Assembly (NCBI GenBank): GCA_016190405.1
Contig: JACPQO010000270.1
Span: 1 to 5,925 of the forward strand
Direction of reading: 5' to 3'
DNA from: Chloroflexota bacterium
GTDB taxonomy: Bacteria > Chloroflexota > Dehalococcoidia > SM23-28-2 > RBG-16-64-32
DNA: 5,925 nt
Part shown: positions 5,536-5,925 of the stretch, in pieces
Position numbering within the stretch: position 1 is the first letter of the stretch
Layout of the letters: each line of letters opens with the position of its first letter
Made by a program: the position numbers and the translations under genes
Notes under the pieces: generated by a model
What the model was told of the DNA's origin: nothing
Database searches by the model: none
What the model saw: the letters and a program-made list of their open reading frames with translations, nothing else

Positions 5536-5925
5536 TAGCCGCAGCCGCTAGTGCTACCGCAGTTGTCGCAGCGGTAACAGGTACCGCAGCGGGTCATGAT
5601 CCAGCCGCAGTTGCTGCAGGGCGGGGCGTCGCTCTGCCTGCCCTGAGCTTCGTCGAAGGGGCTACTACTACCGTAGGCATGCCCGTTGCCCGCCGAGCCC
5701 GGAGGATCATACTCCTGGGCTATTAGTTTAGCCTTTACCGCCGGCGAAAGCACCCCAAATTCCTCTTTTTCTTCTTCGCTCATGAACCGCGAGGCCATCC
5801 AGCGGTAGATGTAGTCCTCGTTAGACTGGGAGACCGGGATATCGGGGTTCTCGGTGCGGCCCGACGGCTCGAAACGCATATGCGTGATCTTGTTCTCCAG
5901 GTCGCGCAGCGGCTCGGCGTACTGC
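5535..5925 (-). CDS. nrdJ: Class II ribonucleotide reductase, C-terminal part, enters from right edge
   Basis: The minus strand is open from the right edge (first full codon 5924-5922) for 129 codons to TAA (5537-5535). The start is outside the window; the ATG at 5879 is internal, since the family sequence continues upstream of it (YAEPLRDLENKITHM). The block RFEPSGRTENPDIPVSQS followed by DYIYRW is the typical end of the catalytic domain in B12-dependent reductases. A linker then leads to a Cys-rich tail, CSNCGWIM...CGTCYRCDNCGSTSGCG. Its CxxC pairs match the family's zinc-binding and disulfide-shuttling C-terminus, which re-reduces the active site. A short repeat is inserted in the linker (SPFDEAQGRQ). 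It could be the end of a full nrdJ or a separate C-terminal subunit like the split NrdJb of Pseudomonas; the window cannot tell. It is not the same gene copy as the fragment at 1-638, given order and strand. Confidence 0.93.
   Translation of the reverse strand, partial: QYAEPLRDLENKITHMRFEPSGRTENPDIPVSQSNEDYIYRWMASRFMSEEEKEEFGVLSPAVKAKLIAQEYDPPGSAGNGHAYGSSSPFDEAQGRQSDAPPCSNCGWIMTRCGTCYRCDNCGSTSGCG
5634..5661. repeat. REP-like repeat inside the nrdJ C-terminal linker
   Basis: The plus strand carries GCCCTGAGCTTCGTCGAAGG, with CCCT/AGGG outer arms and a CTTCG-T-CGAAG inner palindrome. It resembles the widespread CCTGAGC-TTGTCGAAGG type of dispersed repeat known in many bacterial genomes (recalled, not searched). 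On the nrdJ strand it is read in frame as SPFDEAQGRQ, in the flexible linker before the cysteine tail. Confidence 0.6.

Noticed and set aside
5259..5726. 155-codon plus-strand frame
   Set aside because: It runs antisense through the miniprotein and the Cys-rich reductase tail, which have far stronger evidence; its translation is low-complexity.

Overview
The window is GC-rich bacterial DNA, dense with genes. It fits a GC-rich Chloroflexota-like or other environmental bacterium. The clues are adenosylcobalamin-dependent (class II) ribonucleotide reductase genes, a large c-di-GMP signalling protein ending in HD-GYP, short palindromic repeats inside coding sequence, and a Shine-Dalgarno that extends to the Gram-positive-type 16S tail. 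The phylum is an inference; no rRNA or other reliable marker gene is present.

Layout, left to right. (1) 1-638, minus strand: the first 212 codons of a class II ribonucleotide reductase (nrdJ), running off the left edge, with a perfect 28-bp palindrome inserted in frame. (2) 639-757: a divergent promoter region, with a near-consensus sigma-70-type promoter towards the right. (3) 758-1903, plus strand: a standalone DGQHR-domain (DndB-related) protein. (4) 1904-2069: a gap between converging genes holding three consecutive stem-loops. (5) 2070-5048, minus strand: a 992-residue membrane sensor with HAMP, two PAS domains, GGDEF and HD-GYP. (6) 5049-5427: a gap of about 380 bp with no convincing gene but several inverted repeats, including a terminator-like hairpin with an alternative pairing partner. 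(7) 5428-5520, minus strand: a 30-codon lysine-rich miniprotein behind an exceptionally strong ribosome-binding site. (8) 5535-5925, minus strand: the C-terminal 129 residues of a class II ribonucleotide reductase, entering from the right edge, with a second short repeat inserted in frame.

How the genes relate. The right-hand nrdJ and the miniprotein are almost certainly co-transcribed: the gap is 14 nt and the ribosome-binding site touches the nrdJ stop codon. The sensor lies downstream on the same strand behind the terminator-like structure, so it may receive conditional read-through or use its own promoter. The DGQHR gene is divergent from the left-hand nrdJ and convergent with the sensor, so it is its own transcription unit.

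The most notable points are: the start of one nrdJ and the end of another, same strand, about 4.9 kb apart; two different repeats tolerated in frame inside the two reductase fragments; the unannotated-looking lysine-rich miniprotein; and a shared hairpin motif flanking the c-di-GMP gene in opposite orientations.
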